From positions 1 to 11,419 of the forward strand of contig CAJCJC010000093.1 of NCBI GenBank assembly GCA_903970575.1: a stretch of DNA of 11,419 bases, in the 5' to 3' direction. The notes beneath the pieces are model-generated. The model was not told the DNA's origin. It saw only the letters and a list, made by a program, of their open reading frames with translations, and searched no databases. This DNA comes from Alphaproteobacteria bacterium. Lineage in GTDB: Bacteria; Pseudomonadota; Alphaproteobacteria; BOG-932; Roseiterribacteraceae. Both the position numbers and the translations under genes were made by a program. Below, piece after piece: positions 1-7,398 of this stretch; position 1 is the stretch's first letter; each line of letters begins with the position of its first letter.

Positions 1-1322
1 CCATGTCCGTGGGCGATGTCCTGGGCGATCGTGAGGCCCAGGCCGACGCCGCCGGTGGCCGCGTTTCGCGATGGATCGAGCCTGAAGAAGGCGCGGAAAA
101 CCTCCTCCCGATTGTCGCGCGGGATGCCGGGACCGTCGTCATCGATGATGACGGACACGGCATGCGCGTACGCCCCCGCCGTTACTTGGACATTGTGACC
201 ATAGCGCAACGCATTACCGATCAGGTTGGCGAGACAGCGTTTCATGGCGAACGGGCGCAACTCGATGTCGATCGGGCTGGCGGTATTAAGGATGACGCGA
301 TCGCGGCCAGGGAAACCGTCCACCACATCGCGCAAGAGCTGCGCCAGATCGGTCTTCACCGGCGTCTCTCCGCCCTCGCCGCGCGCGAAGGCGAGATAGG
401 CGTCGATCATTTGTTCCATCTCGACGACATCCGCCCGCAGCCCATCCACCCCGTCGCCGCCTTCGAGCAGCGCGAGTTCAAGCTTCATGCGGGTGAGCGG
501 CGTCCTCAGATCGTGGGAAACGCCCGCCAGCATCTCCGTGCGCTGAACGATCTGCCGCCTGATCCTGTCTCGCATGACGATAAAGGCGGCGGCGGCCTGC
601 CGCACCTCGCGCGCGCCGGCCGGCCGCAGCCGTATCCCGTCGCGGCCCTTGCCAAAGCTTTCCGCCGCGAGCGCGAGGCGCCGGATCGGACGCACCTGAT
701 TGCGCATGAAGATGACGGCGATCCATGTCAGCACCAGGGAAGCGGCCACGACCCACAGAATGAAGACAAACGCGGTATAACTGAACAGCCGGTGCTGGGG
801 CGAGCGCACGTCCAGCACGCCATCGTCGAGCTGAACCCGAATCTCGACCCAGTTATCATCGCCGTAAGCGCCGATGGTAAAGGGACGCATGACCCGCTCG
901 GCAAGCGCCGTTGCGAGGATGGGCTCGATCAGCGGATTCCAGGGTTGGACCGTTTCGGGAGACAGCTTGGCGCCCGGCTCGAAATCCACCGAAAGCTCGA
1001 GCGCGGTCGCGGCGGACGCGAAGGCGTGCGCACGGCTGGCCGGGCCCAGCTCCGCCTCGTCGATGATCATGGCGACATCCCCCGCGACGGCATGCGAAAG
1101 GTCGACCGCAAGGGCGCTGAAATGCCGTTCGAAAAAAACATAGACGGTGATCAACTGCGCCACGACCGCGGGGATCACGAGAATAAGGATTGTCCGACCT
1201 TCCAGCGTGTGCGGCAGAAACCGCTTGATCCGCGCGCCGATACCCTCGCGCGGACGCCGGAGTGCTGAAGGCGCGACGGCGTCCAACCCAGGCGAACCGA
1301 GTTCAGTCTGGACGGAGGACAT
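1..1322 (-). CDS. EnvZ-like sensor histidine kinase (3' end outside window)
   Basis: Inner-membrane sensor kinase that should autophosphorylate on histidine and pass the phosphate to the response regulator encoded just upstream. 440 residues are visible and no stop is reached at the left edge; EnvZ is about 450 residues, so only a short C-terminal tail is probably missing. Order of parts: a basic cytoplasmic N-terminus; TM1 near 44-64; a periplasmic sensor segment near 65-177; TM2 near 180-206; a HAMP-like linker; the H-box SHDLRTPLTRMK with phosphoacceptor His270; the N-box NLIGNALRYG (366-375); the G1 box DDDGPGIP (394-401); and the G2 box GVGLGLTIA (425-433). I chose the ATG at 1322 because it keeps the frame fully open, has a GGGGG stretch 7 bases upstream, and overlaps the regulator's 3' end by 20 bases, which suggests coupled translation. 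The periplasmic segment is not recognisable, so the stimulus is unknown. Confidence 0.93.
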   Translation of the reverse strand, partial: MSSVQTELGSPGLDAVAPSALRRPREGIGARIKRFLPHTLEGRTILILVIPAVVAQLITVYVFFERHFSALAVDLSHAVAGDVAMIIDEAELGPASRAHAFASAATALELSVDFEPGAKLSPETVQPWNPLIEPILATALAERVMRPFTIGAYGDDNWVEIRVQLDDGVLDVRSPQHRLFSYTAFVFILWVVAASLVLTWIAVIFMRNQVRPIRRLALAAESFGKGRDGIRLRPAGAREVRQAAAAFIVMRDRIRRQIVQRTEMLAGVSHDLRTPLTRMKLELALLEGGDGVDGLRADVVEMEQMIDAYLAFARGEGGETPVKTDLAQLLRDVVDGFPGRDRVILNTASPIDIELRPFAMKRCLANLIGNALRYGHNVQVTAGAYAHAVSVIIDDDGPGIPRDNREEVFRAFFRLDPSRNAATGGVGLGLTIAQDIAHGH

Positions 1323-2019
1323 AGCCGGACCCCCGAACGGTTTGGAGATAACGCGGCGCGCGCGGATCGGCCTCGATCTTACGGCGCAACCGATTGACCT
1401 GAACGTCGACGCTCCGCGCGTTCATCGGAACCGGACTGCGGTCGACCAGTTCCTCGCGGCTTACAATGACCCCCGGCGACTGCGACAGCACCCGCAGAAG
1501 GCTCGCCTCGACATCTGTCAGCCGCACCGTCTCGGCGCCCGAAACGATTTCGGATCGTTCCGGATCGAAGCGCCAACGGCCAAGCTTGATCGCAAGTTGC
1601 GGATTCTCCGGCGCTTTAACGGCGCGGCGCAAAATAGCGGCGATGCGCAACAGCAATTCGCGCGGCTCGAACGGTTTGGGCAGGTAATCGTCGGCGCCGG
1701 CCTCCAACCCCTCGATCCGGTGTTCCGCCTCGGCGCGCGCCGTCAGCATCAGGATCGGAATGGCGTATTGCTCCCGCCTGAGCGCCTGGGCGAATTCGAC
1801 GCCATTTTGTCCCGGCATCATCACATCGAGGACGAGAAGATCGAACGCCAGCGAGCGCATCCGCGCCCGGGCCTCGGCCGCCGATGCAGCCGTCGAGACC
1901 ACATGGCCCTCTTTCGCCAGATAAAGGGCGAGCAACGCCCGGGTCCGCGCATCGTCGTCCACGACCAGAAGATGCGGCAGTTGCGCCATCGACCGAGTCG
2001 CCGGCGCCGCCATGATCAT
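1303..2019 (-). CDS. petR: OmpR/PhoB-family response regulator, PetR-like
   Basis: Two-component DNA-binding response regulator of 238 residues, the usual length for the OmpR family. The receiver domain spans about 16-133, with the acidic cluster DDD at 21-23, phosphoacceptor Asp65 in LDVMMPG, Thr93 in LTAR, and Lys115 in the YLPKPF motif. The C-terminal winged-helix domain spans about 144-236 and contains RSVDVQVNRLRRKIE and the terminal GSGYVLRP hallmark. The ATG overlaps the stop of the upstream MarR gene (ATGA, 2016-2019) and the 3' end overlaps the kinase start by 20 bases, so the three genes form one translationally coupled operon. A second in-frame Met (residue 11, MAQLPHLLVVDDD) is where many homologues begin; I keep the first because of the ATGA junction. 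The petR name rests on recalled resemblance of the MarR-plus-OmpR pair to petP-petR of Rhodobacter capsulatus; the regulated genes are not known here. Confidence 0.93.
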   Translation of the reverse strand: MIMAAPATRSMAQLPHLLVVDDDARTRALLALYLAKEGHVVSTAASAAEARARMRSLAFDLLVLDVMMPGQNGVEFAQALRREQYAIPILMLTARAEAEHRIEGLEAGADDYLPKPFEPRELLLRIAAILRRAVKAPENPQLAIKLGRWRFDPERSEIVSGAETVRLTDVEASLLRVLSQSPGVIVSREELVDRSPVPMNARSVDVQVNRLRRKIEADPRAPRYLQTVRGSGYVLRPD

Positions 2020-2570
2020 CGCGCGAGTCGCAACGGCGAGGCCGCGGTTTTCAGCGCGCCTTCGGTCCCGGGCCGGCGAGAGGCTTCGTCTTCCGGCAGA
2101 CGGGGACGGTCGGCGTCGTCGATGACATGCAACAGAACCTTATGGAAGGAAGCGACCGCGTCGGCCCCGGCCTGGGCATAGGCGCTCGCCAAGCGACGGC
2201 GCTGCCCCTCGGTCAGCTGCCGTTCCAGCGCCTCGCCGCGGGGCGTCAGGCTAAGCCGCCTCTGCCGTCGATCGGTCGTCCCCGGATTCTGCATGACGTA
2301 GTTTTCAGCCATCAGCTCCTGCAGAACGCGCGAGAGGCTTTGCTTGGTAATCTTCAGCACCGCCAGCAATTCGCTGACCGTCAGGCCCGGATTGCGGCCG
2401 ATGAAATAGATCGCGCGGTGATGCGCCCGGCCCAGGCCAAGCTCCGCCAGCCGCCGATCCGCCTCGCCCGTGAAATCGCGATAGGCGAAAAACAGCAATT
2501 CAATGCCGCGACGCAAATCCTCCTCCGCCAGGAGAATCGGATTGACCGCGCCCTTTAGGTCAGCCATCAT
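2016..2570 (-). CDS. petP: MarR-family transcriptional regulator, PetP-like
   Basis: Cytoplasmic DNA-binding protein of 184 residues with the MarR winged-helix fold. The N-terminal helix carries ELLFFAYRDFT (24-34); the segment GRAHHRAIYFIGRNPGLTVSELLAVLKI (47-74) leads into the helix-turn-helix, with KQSLSRVLQELMAENYV as recognition helix. The wing is TDRRQRRLSLTPRG (99-112), a strong MarR signature. The 40-residue C-terminal tail after about 145 is low-complexity and poorly conserved in look. It is first in the operon with the response regulator (stop and start overlap as ATGA) and the sensor kinase. It is divergent from the aminotransferase gene, with 77 bases between the favoured starts. 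Either Met1 or Met2 could be the start, as no clear ribosome site precedes them. A MarR protein placed ahead of an OmpR regulator matches the petP-petR arrangement known from alphaproteobacteria. The ligand and targets cannot be read from sequence. Confidence 0.9.
   Translation of the reverse strand: MMADLKGAVNPILLAEEDLRRGIELLFFAYRDFTGEADRRLAELGLGRAHHRAIYFIGRNPGLTVSELLAVLKITKQSLSRVLQELMAENYVMQNPGTTDRRQRRLSLTPRGEALERQLTEGQRRRLASAYAQAGADAVASFHKVLLHVIDDADRPRLPEDEASRRPGTEGALKTAASPLRLAR
2542..2570 (+). promoter_or_regulatory. possible promoter for ilvE
   Basis: A TTGACC hexamer (2542-2547, five of six matches to the -35 consensus) is followed after exactly 17 bases by CATCAT (2565-2570, four of six matches to -10). 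Transcription would start near 2578, giving a leader of about 70 bases to the favoured ilvE start at 2648. The site lies inside the first codons of the divergent petP gene, so transcription of the two genes could interfere. The -10 match is weak. Confidence 0.3.
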
Positions 2571-2616
2571 GACCCAACTTTGGCACGGAAAAGGGCATGA
2601 CGCCAGTCCTTGCCAC

Positions 2617-2629
2617 GCCCGAAACGGGC
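2617..2629. repeat. small inverted repeat in the petP-ilvE intergenic region
   Basis: GCCCG-AAA-CGGGC is a perfect five-base-arm inverted repeat 19 bases before the favoured ilvE start. It could be a small leader hairpin or part of an operator shared by the divergent genes. Arms this short in GC-rich DNA can arise by chance. Confidence 0.3.
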
Positions 2630-2634
2630 ATTGC

Positions 2635-2640
2635 GGGAGA
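2635..2640 (+). promoter_or_regulatory. ribosome binding site deciding the ilvE start
   Basis: GGGAGA lies seven bases before the ATG at 2648. The earlier in-frame ATG at 2597 has only an AAGGG one base away from it, too close to act. This favours the 2648 start. Confidence 0.6.
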
Positions 2641-2647
2641 TTTTGAG

Positions 2648-3535
2648 ATGATTCCGATGGACGATCGCGACGGCTTCATATGGTTCGACGGAAAACTGGT
2701 TCCGTGGCGCGACGCGAAGATTCATGTCCTGACCCATGGCCTTCATTACGCAAGCGCCGTGTTCGAGGGCGTTCGCGCCTATGGCGGCGTCATTTTCGAG
2801 TTGACCCGCCATAACGAGCGCTTGGCGACTTCGGCGAAGCTCCTGGGTTTTTCGTTGCCGTTCACCACGGCCGAACTCGACGAAGCCTGCCAAGCCGTGC
2901 TAGCGGCCAACGGTCATACGGACGCCTATGTTCGCCCGATCGCCTGGCGCGGATCGGAACAACTGGGCGTATCGGCGCAACAGACCAAAATTCACGTGGC
3001 GATCGCGACCTGGGAATGGCCAAGCTATTTCGCGCCGGAACTGCGCGAGAAGGGCATCAAGCTGACCCTGTCCAAATGGCGCCGACCGGCGCCGGACACG
3101 GCCCCCACCGCGGCCAAGGCCGCCGGGCTTTATATGATCTGCACCTTGTCGAAGCACGCGGCCGAGGCGGAAGGTTGGCACGACGCGCTGATGCTGGATT
3201 ATCGCGGTCAGATCGCGGAGGCCACCGGCGCCAATTTCTTTCTTGTGAAGGATGGCGTCGTGCATACGCCGACGCCCGACTGCTTCCTGAACGGGCTGAC
3301 CCGGCAGACGGTGATCGGCCTCGCCCGCGCGCGCGGCCTCAAGGTGGTCGAGCGCGCCATGTTCCCGGAAGAACTGGCCACGGCCGATGAGATTTTCGTC
3401 ACGGGATCGGCCGCCGAGGTGACCGCCATCGGCCAGATCGACGATTACCATTACCCGGTCGGCCCGATCACCCGGTTGCTGCGCGACGATTACGAAAAGC
3501 TCGTGCGGCGTATGGCGACCTCCGCGGCGGCCTGA
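2648..3535 (+). CDS. ilvE: branched-chain amino acid aminotransferase
   Basis: PLP-dependent class IV (fold type IV) aminotransferase that exchanges the amino group between glutamate and the keto-acids of leucine, isoleucine and valine, in the cytoplasm. 295 residues from this start, against about 309 in E. coli IlvE. Family landmarks: FIWFDGKLVPWRDAKIHVLTHGLHY near the N-terminus, FEGVRAYGG, the PLP-binding Lys157 in PTAAKAAGLY, the LDYRGQIAEATGANFFLV block, and the phosphate-binding GLTRQTVI. The frame stays open to an ATG at 2597 (17 more residues, MTPVLATPE...). I prefer 2648 because of GGGAGA at the correct spacing and because homologues start close to the DDRDGFIWFDG segment. It is divergent from petP and its stop directly abuts the stop of a convergent small gene at 3536, with no room for a separate terminator. 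Confidence 0.95.
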   Translation: MIPMDDRDGFIWFDGKLVPWRDAKIHVLTHGLHYASAVFEGVRAYGGVIFELTRHNERLATSAKLLGFSLPFTTAELDEACQAVLAANGHTDAYVRPIAWRGSEQLGVSAQQTKIHVAIATWEWPSYFAPELREKGIKLTLSKWRRPAPDTAPTAAKAAGLYMICTLSKHAAEAEGWHDALMLDYRGQIAEATGANFFLVKDGVVHTPTPDCFLNGLTRQTVIGLARARGLKVVERAMFPEELATADEIFVTGSAAEVTAIGQIDDYHYPVGPITRLLRDDYEKLVRRMATSAAA

Positions 3536-3760
3536 TCATACTAATCCGCCGACGGATCGAATCTCATCCGCCAAACCATGCTTCGTTATGACATCTTCGA
3601 GCGAAACGGGTTGAGTTGCGCCCGAGCGAAGATCGGCCAAACGGCTTTCAGCCAAATATAAATCTTCGAGATCACCGATATATTCTATGAACGCCTCACG
3701 CGCATAAAAGCTCTTGGTCCGTCCCGTTTCAGCGGCCATTGCGGAAGCCTCGAAATTCAC
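3536..3760 (-). CDS. orphan ribbon-helix-helix (RelB/ParD/CopG-like) antitoxin, N-terminally shortened
   Basis: A 74-residue protein from a GTG, eight bases after the MATE stop. The block TGRTKSFYAREAFIEYIGDLEDLYLAESRLADLRSG, ending in a PVSLEDVITKHGLAD-type tail, closely resembles small RHH antitoxins paired with RelE/ParE toxins. The usual first DNA-contacting beta strand (of the type 'SVRLxxELexRLexLA') is degraded: from the GTG the protein reads MNFEASAMAAETGRTK. The frame extends upstream only to a TGA at 3785-3787, with LGCLLIRR before the GTG and no ATG. Another start is the ATG at 3739, with GAGG eight bases upstream, which would remove even more. The toxin normally follows such an antitoxin, but here the ilvE 3' end abuts the stop. 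I read it as an orphan, possibly decaying antitoxin, perhaps expressed by read-through from the MATE gene. A functioning regulator with a divergent N-terminus remains possible. Confidence 0.65.
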   Translation of the reverse strand: MNFEASAMAAETGRTKSFYAREAFIEYIGDLEDLYLAESRLADLRSGATQPVSLEDVITKHGLADEIRSVGGLV

Positions 3761-3768
3761 GCGGCGGA

Positions 3769-5280
3769 TCAGCAGGCAACCGAGTCACCCGTCTTTGGAG
3801 GCATGGACGCATGCTCCACCATCTTCGCCTGTTTCCATCCACCGAAACGGTAATAGGCGTAAAGCAGCAGCGTTGAAACGCCGGAGCCCAGCGGGAAGCT
3901 CCACCAGATCGCCTCCGCGCCCCAAACCCTGCTCATCAGCGCGGCGAAGGGCAGGCGCACCATCCACATCGCGATGAACATGATGATCAGCGGCGGCATC
4001 ACCGCGCCCGTCGCGCGCACGACGCTCGACAGAACGAAACCCGCGCCGAACAGAATGAATGACCACGACGCGATGAAGTGAATGTGGCGCGCGATATCGA
4101 CGCCAGGGCCATCGCCGCCGAGGAACAGCGAGAAGGCGTGGCGATCGATCAGGGTGACCAGCAGCACCATGGAGCCGGTCAAAAGAATATTATAGAGCAC
4201 GCCGATCCAGGCGATCCGCCCCACCCTGTCCCAGCTTCTGGCGCCCACGTTCTGCGCCGCCATCGCCGAGCAGGCCATGCCGACCGCCATCGCCGGCATC
4301 TGAATATAATTCCAAAGCTGGAAGCAGGCCCCATAGGCGGCGACGGTCATCGAGCCGTAATGGTTGACGAGGCTGATCATCCCCAGCATCGACGACGACA
4401 TGACGATCATCTGGACGCCCATCGGCAATCCCTTGCGGACCAGCGCCCGCAAAATATCCATATCGAGCCGCAAATAGCGAAGCTCGCCGCTTGTAATGCG
4501 CAGGAAATGCTTCTTGTGATAAAGCCATCCCACAAGCGCGATCAGGCCGATCCATTGCGACAAAAGCGTGGCGAGCGCCGAGCCCGCGATGCCCAAGGCC
4601 GGGATAGGGCCGAGGCCGCCGATGAAGACCGGGTTGAGGCCGACGTCCAAGGCCGCCGAAAACAACAGAAAGACAAACGGCGTCCTGGCGTCGCCCGCGC
4701 CGCGCAAGGCCTGCATCACGAAGGTGTAAAGATAGATGCTGGGCAGGGCCAGGAATATGACCCTCAGATACGCCGACGCGAGCGGCAGCACGTCTGGCGG
4801 CGTGCGCAGCATCCGCAATAGGAAGGGCGCGCCGAGGAAACCCAGGGCTCCGATACCGAGCGACAACAGCGTGAAGAAGACGAACGACGTTCCGACAGTA
4901 CGCTTGACCGCGACGGTGTCGCGCGCGCCGAGCCCCTGGGCGATCAGGATGGTCGCCGCCATGCCCATGCCGAATCCGACGCTGATCAGGAAGAACAGCA
5001 TGCTGTTGGCGATCGATCCGGCGCTGAGGCCGCTCGGGCCGATCATCTGTCCGATCCAGATGGCGTTGATCGACGCGTTGAGCGATTGAAGGATCGAACT
5101 GCCCAGGATCGGAAGCGAGAACAGGATCAAAGTGCGCGCGATGGGCCCCTTGACGAGTTCCGGCGCCGCCCGCCTTCCCACGCGCGCCGCAGCCGCGCCG
5201 GCCTGGCCGGGCATGGCAAGGGCGGCGGCGGCCGGCAATGCGGTAGGTTTAATGCGAATTTGGGCCTGCGCGCGCGGCAT
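3769..5280 (-). CDS. MATE-family (NorM/DinF-like) multidrug or metabolite efflux transporter
   Basis: Inner-membrane antiporter of 503 residues with about twelve hydrophobic helices, expected to export cationic drugs or metabolites in exchange for Na+ or H+. The two-halved MATE architecture is visible: the first half holds IWIGQMIGPSGLSAGSIANS (74-93) and ILIAQGLGARD (111-121), and the second half has the equivalent AAQNVGARSWDRVG (341-354). QALRGAGDARTP (190-201) and VVRATGAVMPP (420-430) are the matching segments further on in each half. The first 45 residues are a hydrophilic Ala-rich, basic extension ahead of TM1; a later start at Met23 is possible. The ATG at 5280 is preceded by AGG five bases upstream. 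A perfect inverted repeat sits 16-43 bases before the start and may be an operator. The antitoxin-like gene follows eight bases after the stop. Substrate not inferable. Confidence 0.92.
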   Translation of the reverse strand: MPRAQAQIRIKPTALPAAAALAMPGQAGAAAARVGRRAAPELVKGPIARTLILFSLPILGSSILQSLNASINAIWIGQMIGPSGLSAGSIANSMLFFLISVGFGMGMAATILIAQGLGARDTVAVKRTVGTSFVFFTLLSLGIGALGFLGAPFLLRMLRTPPDVLPLASAYLRVIFLALPSIYLYTFVMQALRGAGDARTPFVFLLFSAALDVGLNPVFIGGLGPIPALGIAGSALATLLSQWIGLIALVGWLYHKKHFLRITSGELRYLRLDMDILRALVRKGLPMGVQMIVMSSSMLGMISLVNHYGSMTVAAYGACFQLWNYIQMPAMAVGMACSAMAAQNVGARSWDRVGRIAWIGVLYNILLTGSMVLLVTLIDRHAFSLFLGGDGPGVDIARHIHFIASWSFILFGAGFVLSSVVRATGAVMPPLIIMFIAMWMVRLPFAALMSRVWGAEAIWWSFPLGSGVSTLLLYAYYRFGGWKQAKMVEHASMPPKTGDSVAC

Positions 5281-5295
5281 GAACGCCTATTCCTG

Positions 5296-5323
5296 AGCGT
5301 CGGCGTCATAACTTGCCGACGCT
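5296..5323. promoter_or_regulatory. perfect 9-bp inverted repeat upstream of the MATE gene (candidate operator)
   Basis: AGCGTCGGC (5296-5304) and GCCGACGCT (5315-5323) are exact reverse complements separated by ten bases. The element ends 16 bases upstream of the transporter ATG and lies at the expected start point of transcription of the promoter suggested at 5328-5356, a normal place for a repressor site. There is no T-run, so an intrinsic terminator is unlikely. As RNA it would form a strong stem just before the ribosome site. Confidence 0.5.
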
Positions 5324-5327
5324 GCGA

Positions 5328-5356
5328 GAGATAATCCCCTACAACCCGCCCGACAA
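5328..5356 (-). promoter_or_regulatory. possible promoter for the MATE gene
   Basis: Reading on the minus strand, TTGTCG (5356-5351) is followed after 17 bases by TATCTC (5333-5328). The matches are four of six and three of six, so support is weak. The correct spacing and the adjacent inverted repeat are what make it worth noting. Confidence 0.28.
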
Positions 5357-5418
5357 TGGCAAGGGCGCTTCACATAGGGCATTGCCGCCATGCACGAAGC
5401 GGCGGCGAGGCCCAGCAG

Positions 5419-7392
5419 TCAGTAACGCGCCTGATTATTAGGGGGGTTATACTTCTCCACGAAGGAGACGGCGGCTTTCAGCATCTCGATCCGCGTTTCC
5501 TCGCGCGTCAACCAATGATCCTCATTCTCCATGACGACAAACTCAACGGGCTTTCCAGCCCGGCGAAGCGCGCGTTCCATCGTCTGGCTTTGGTCGATGG
5601 GAACCACCGTATCGTCCTTGCCATGAATGAGCAGGATCGGCGCGTCAGCCCGATCCGCCAAACGGGCCGGCGAAATCGGATCGAGGTCGCTTTCGGTCCA
5701 GGTCGAAGACAAGCCCATGAACTCTTTCCAATACCGCATCGTCGCGTTGACCGTACCGGCCTTGATGATGTCGTGATCCAGCATGGCCGCGAGGTCCGCC
5801 ACGCCCGCCACGGATACGGCGCAGCGATAGAGCCCGTGCTGCAACGTCACGCCCGCGAGCGCCGCGTAGCCGCCATAGCTGCCGCCGACGATGCAGGCAC
5901 GCTTCGGATCGACGATTCCGCGCCGCGCGAGTTCCGCCACGCCGTCGGAGATGTCCGTCTGCATCTTGCGGCCCCATTGGCCGAAGCCCGCGTTACGGAA
6001 GGCGACGCCGTAACCCGAGGAGCCGCGAAAATTCGGCTGAAACACCGCATAGCCGCGCGATGCGAAAGCCTGGGCCCACCAATCGAATCCTGGATAATCG
6101 CGACTCTCCGGCCCGCCATGCGGCAGCACCACGAGGGGTAGGGATTTGGCGGGGCGGCCGGGCGGTAATGTGAGAACGCCCTGCAAAGGGAGTCCATCCG
6201 CGGCGCGCCAGTCGACCATGCTGACAGGGCCGACATCGTCGGGCTTGACGGAAGGATAGACCCATCCGAGGGGCTTGGCGGAGTGCTTGGCCAAGTCCAC
6301 CAGCCAATAAGAGCCCGAATCGTCGCCGCCTTCGGTCAATACCACCATGCGGTTCAGGTCGGCGCTCCAGGACGCCAGGTGCGGGGTCGTATCGGGAAAG
6401 GCCTTGCGCGCGGCGCGCCATCGCGCGTCAAGCGTGGGGGAAAACAGGATCGTTTCCCGCTCGTCGTTTCGCAGCCTCTCACCAATCCATAATTTACTCA
6501 GCGGATCGAACAGCGCGCTTTCCATGGACGCGACGTCCGGCGCTGGCGTCACGGCGGCGCCGGCCAGCGGAATTTCCCGGAACTCGTAACCGTCCCGCTC
6601 GTCGCCGCTTTTCCCCGTCGGAAGATCGACCAGCATCGAATCGGCCGAACGGCCAAGCCGCATGACGCCGGCGCCGCCGAAATCGGAATGCCCGGAGGCG
6701 AGCGCGCGACCGCCGCTTGGCCCGGACATGATCGACCAATCGCCGCTCTTGCGCATATAGAACGAGCGCGCAAGGACTTGCCCGCGCGGATCGACCATCC
6801 AGCCGCTGATGGTGGGTTCGCCGCGCGCCGCGATCGAAATGTCGCCGGTCTCGAGATCGACCCGGTACAGATCGGGGAAGACATGATTCATCCAGGTGCC
6901 GTCACGGCCCTTGGCGTAGGTGACCCCGCCGAACCAGCCGTACCAGCGGCCGTCAATCTGGGCTGTTCCAAATTCGCCGAACACCGCGTTGGACACCGAT
7001 TCATGTTGCCTACCGAAGACCTGGAAGTCTTTTCCGGTGCGGATATTGAATACGATCACCGTCGCAAGCTCACTCGTGGGCGTCGTGAAATCGACGGATA
7101 GCTTAACCGTCGCCGTTGTCGTGATGAGGACATAGTCCTCGCCCGCCCAGGCAATATTGCGTACTTTGCTGGAGCCAACCGCTACCCTCGCCAGCGGCTT
7201 CGCGTCGGCGGTGACGACGTTGACGCTCCGCGCTTCCCCCACCGTTCCAACGAAGGCGACGCTTTCTCCGGATGGAGACATGCGAACACCGGATATGGCC
7301 GGAAGCTTGCCATAGTCCTCAAGGGGCGGCGTGGCGTTGGCCGCCATCGCTGCTGAAAGCAATAGAACAACGACAAGCAACTGGCGGATCAT
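5419..7392 (-). CDS. exported S9-family (prolyl oligopeptidase/acylaminoacyl peptidase-like) serine peptidase
   Basis: A 657-residue serine peptidase likely acting in the periplasm on short peptides. A signal peptide is clear: MIRQ, a hydrophobic core of about twelve residues, then AANA|TPP, with predicted cleavage after residue 20. Residues 25 to about 390 look like the beta-propeller gate typical of S9 peptidases, e.g. ISGVRMSPSGESVAFVG. The C-terminal alpha/beta-hydrolase domain starts near LPLVVLPHGGPESRDYPGFD. The catalytic triad is visible: Ser505 in GGSYGGYAAL, Asp594 in HGKDDTVVP, and His626 in NEDHWL. Another hallmark is FQPNFRGSSGYG in the hydrolase domain. The length suits the family. 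It stands alone: 138 bases separate it from the MATE gene downstream and 89 from prpB upstream. A 16-bp perfect palindrome lies 6-21 bases before the start codon. Exact specificity (dipeptidyl, acylaminoacyl or oligopeptidase) cannot be decided. Confidence 0.92.
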   Translation of the reverse strand: MIRQLLVVVLLLSAAMAANATPPLEDYGKLPAISGVRMSPSGESVAFVGTVGEARSVNVVTADAKPLARVAVGSSKVRNIAWAGEDYVLITTTATVKLSVDFTTPTSELATVIVFNIRTGKDFQVFGRQHESVSNAVFGEFGTAQIDGRWYGWFGGVTYAKGRDGTWMNHVFPDLYRVDLETGDISIAARGEPTISGWMVDPRGQVLARSFYMRKSGDWSIMSGPSGGRALASGHSDFGGAGVMRLGRSADSMLVDLPTGKSGDERDGYEFREIPLAGAAVTPAPDVASMESALFDPLSKLWIGERLRNDERETILFSPTLDARWRAARKAFPDTTPHLASWSADLNRMVVLTEGGDDSGSYWLVDLAKHSAKPLGWVYPSVKPDDVGPVSMVDWRAADGLPLQGVLTLPPGRPAKSLPLVVLPHGGPESRDYPGFDWWAQAFASRGYAVFQPNFRGSSGYGVAFRNAGFGQWGRKMQTDISDGVAELARRGIVDPKRACIVGGSYGGYAALAGVTLQHGLYRCAVSVAGVADLAAMLDHDIIKAGTVNATMRYWKEFMGLSSTWTESDLDPISPARLADRADAPILLIHGKDDTVVPIDQSQTMERALRRAGKPVEFVVMENEDHWLTREETRIEMLKAAVSFVEKYNPPNNQARY

Positions 7393-7398
7393 GGCGCC

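Noticed and set aside
3..1268. A 421-codon open frame on the plus strand opposite the histidine kinase
   Set aside because: It is antisense to a protein with all kinase motifs (H, N, G1, G2). Its translation is Arg/His/Asp-rich without recognisable domains, as expected of a shadow frame in GC-rich DNA.
4078..4821. A 247-codon plus-strand frame opposite the MATE gene
   Set aside because: It is His/Gln/Arg-rich, which is what the antisense of membrane-helix codons gives.
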